Shown here piece by piece: positions 63,732-64,000 of a stretch of 64,000 nucleotides of DNA (its first letter is position 1; the number at the start of each line of letters is the position of its first letter). This DNA is from Planctomycetales bacterium 71-10. Its GTDB lineage: Bacteria > Planctomycetota > Planctomycetia > Isosphaerales > Isosphaeraceae. The DNA is taken from positions 1 through 64,000 of the forward strand of contig MKTT01000050.1 of NCBI GenBank assembly GCA_001898385.1, given 5' to 3'. A program made the position numbers and the translations under genes. The notes below the pieces were generated by a model. It saw only the letters and a list, made by a program, of their open reading frames with translations, was not told where the DNA came from and did not search any database.

Positions 63732-64000
63732 TGCATCGCCTCTACAACGCGGTCAAGTCGGCCCTGCGGAACCTCACGCTGCACAAGCTGCGGGTCCTGC
63801 TGACGATCCTCGGCCTGATCTTCGGCGTCTCCTCGGTCATCGCCATGCTGGCCATCGCCGAGGGCGCCAGCGCCGAGGCCCAGCGCCAGATCGCCGAGCT
63901 GGGGGCGACCAACATCATCGCCCGCAGCTCCAAGCCGGTCGACGAGGTGAACCCCTCCAAGGCGAACGCCGAGAGCTTCATCTTCAAGTACGGGCTCACC
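63732..64000 (+). CDS. MacB-type ABC transporter permease, 3' part beyond window
   Basis: Ninety residues are present, translated by hand from ATG 63732. They show the MacB/FtsX N-terminus: amphipathic SALRNLTLHKLRVLLTILGL, first helix ILGLIFGVSSVIAMLAIAEG and the start of the periplasmic domain (AQRQIAELGATNIIARSS). It should complete a TolC-adaptor-permease efflux system; the ATPase gene or domain was not seen in the window and may follow. Confidence 0.88.

Noticed and set aside
1-64000. CRISPR array, prophage, toxin-antitoxin, restriction-modification or other defence genes
   Set aside because: No short regularly spaced repeats and no matching protein families were seen on either strand.

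Overview
The window is about 70% G+C bacterial chromosome with tightly packed genes, many stop/start overlaps and GTG or TTG starts. The gene content points to a planctomycete of the Isosphaeraceae type (Paludisphaera/Singulisphaera-like): a PSD1-type cytochrome c protein paired with a DUF1501 protein, a secreted sulfatase, an FHA-Ser/Thr kinase, an ECF sigma factor with a membrane segment and a long C-terminal domain, a NuoB-C-D fusion, and many secreted proteins of unknown function. This placement is inference from gene content, not from a marker phylogeny.

Layout. 1-4859: an edge-truncated C45-type acyltransferase (minus), a secreted NTF2-like protein, ComEC and an alpha/beta hydrolase. 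4899-7552: a GT1 glycosyltransferase coupled to a sulfatase. 7647-11454: rlmN, an ECF sigma factor, comF, a small membrane protein and hemC. 11804-13789: a cytochrome c/copper-monooxygenase-like protein and a secreted protein. 13805-21667 (all minus): two housekeeping blocks, yicC-gmk-rpoZ with ftsK-DUF1648 downstream, and aroF-tpiA-secG, plus a small acidic protein ending in a clear intrinsic terminator. 22125-24665: oxidoreductase, sulfurtransferase and a small Cys-motif protein. 25499-32028 (minus): nuoI and nuoBCD of complex I, the FHA kinase and an acyl-CoA/ACP ligase. 32326-37130: the PSD1/DUF1501 pair. 37111-42142: TPR protein, isochorismatase-like hydrolase, APC permease and a CLC channel with CBS domains. 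42155-46278: sialidase-like protein and a DeoR regulator divergent from an MFS-HAD pair. 46586-54364: amidohydrolase, orphan solute-binding lipoprotein with a coupled unknown protein, esterase, VanZ-like protein, a coiled-coil protein and a VCBS-repeat protein. 54418-54490: tRNA-Phe. 54662-64000: sigma factor with membrane segment, molybdopterin oxidoreductase, and a TolC/adaptor/ABC-permease efflux operon cut by the window end.

Five copies of a ~180-bp dispersed element (23202, 24971, 35476, 46342, 63508) interrupt intergenic gaps. Each can fold into the same set of hairpins, and base differences between copies are compensatory, so the folded structure appears to be conserved. I saw no prophage, transposase, CRISPR array or defence island, and no clearly new multi-gene system. 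The best leads are the repeat family, the sigma/membrane/C-terminal-domain fusion, the orphan solute-binding protein pair, and the DeoR-MFS-HAD cassette with candidate operators.
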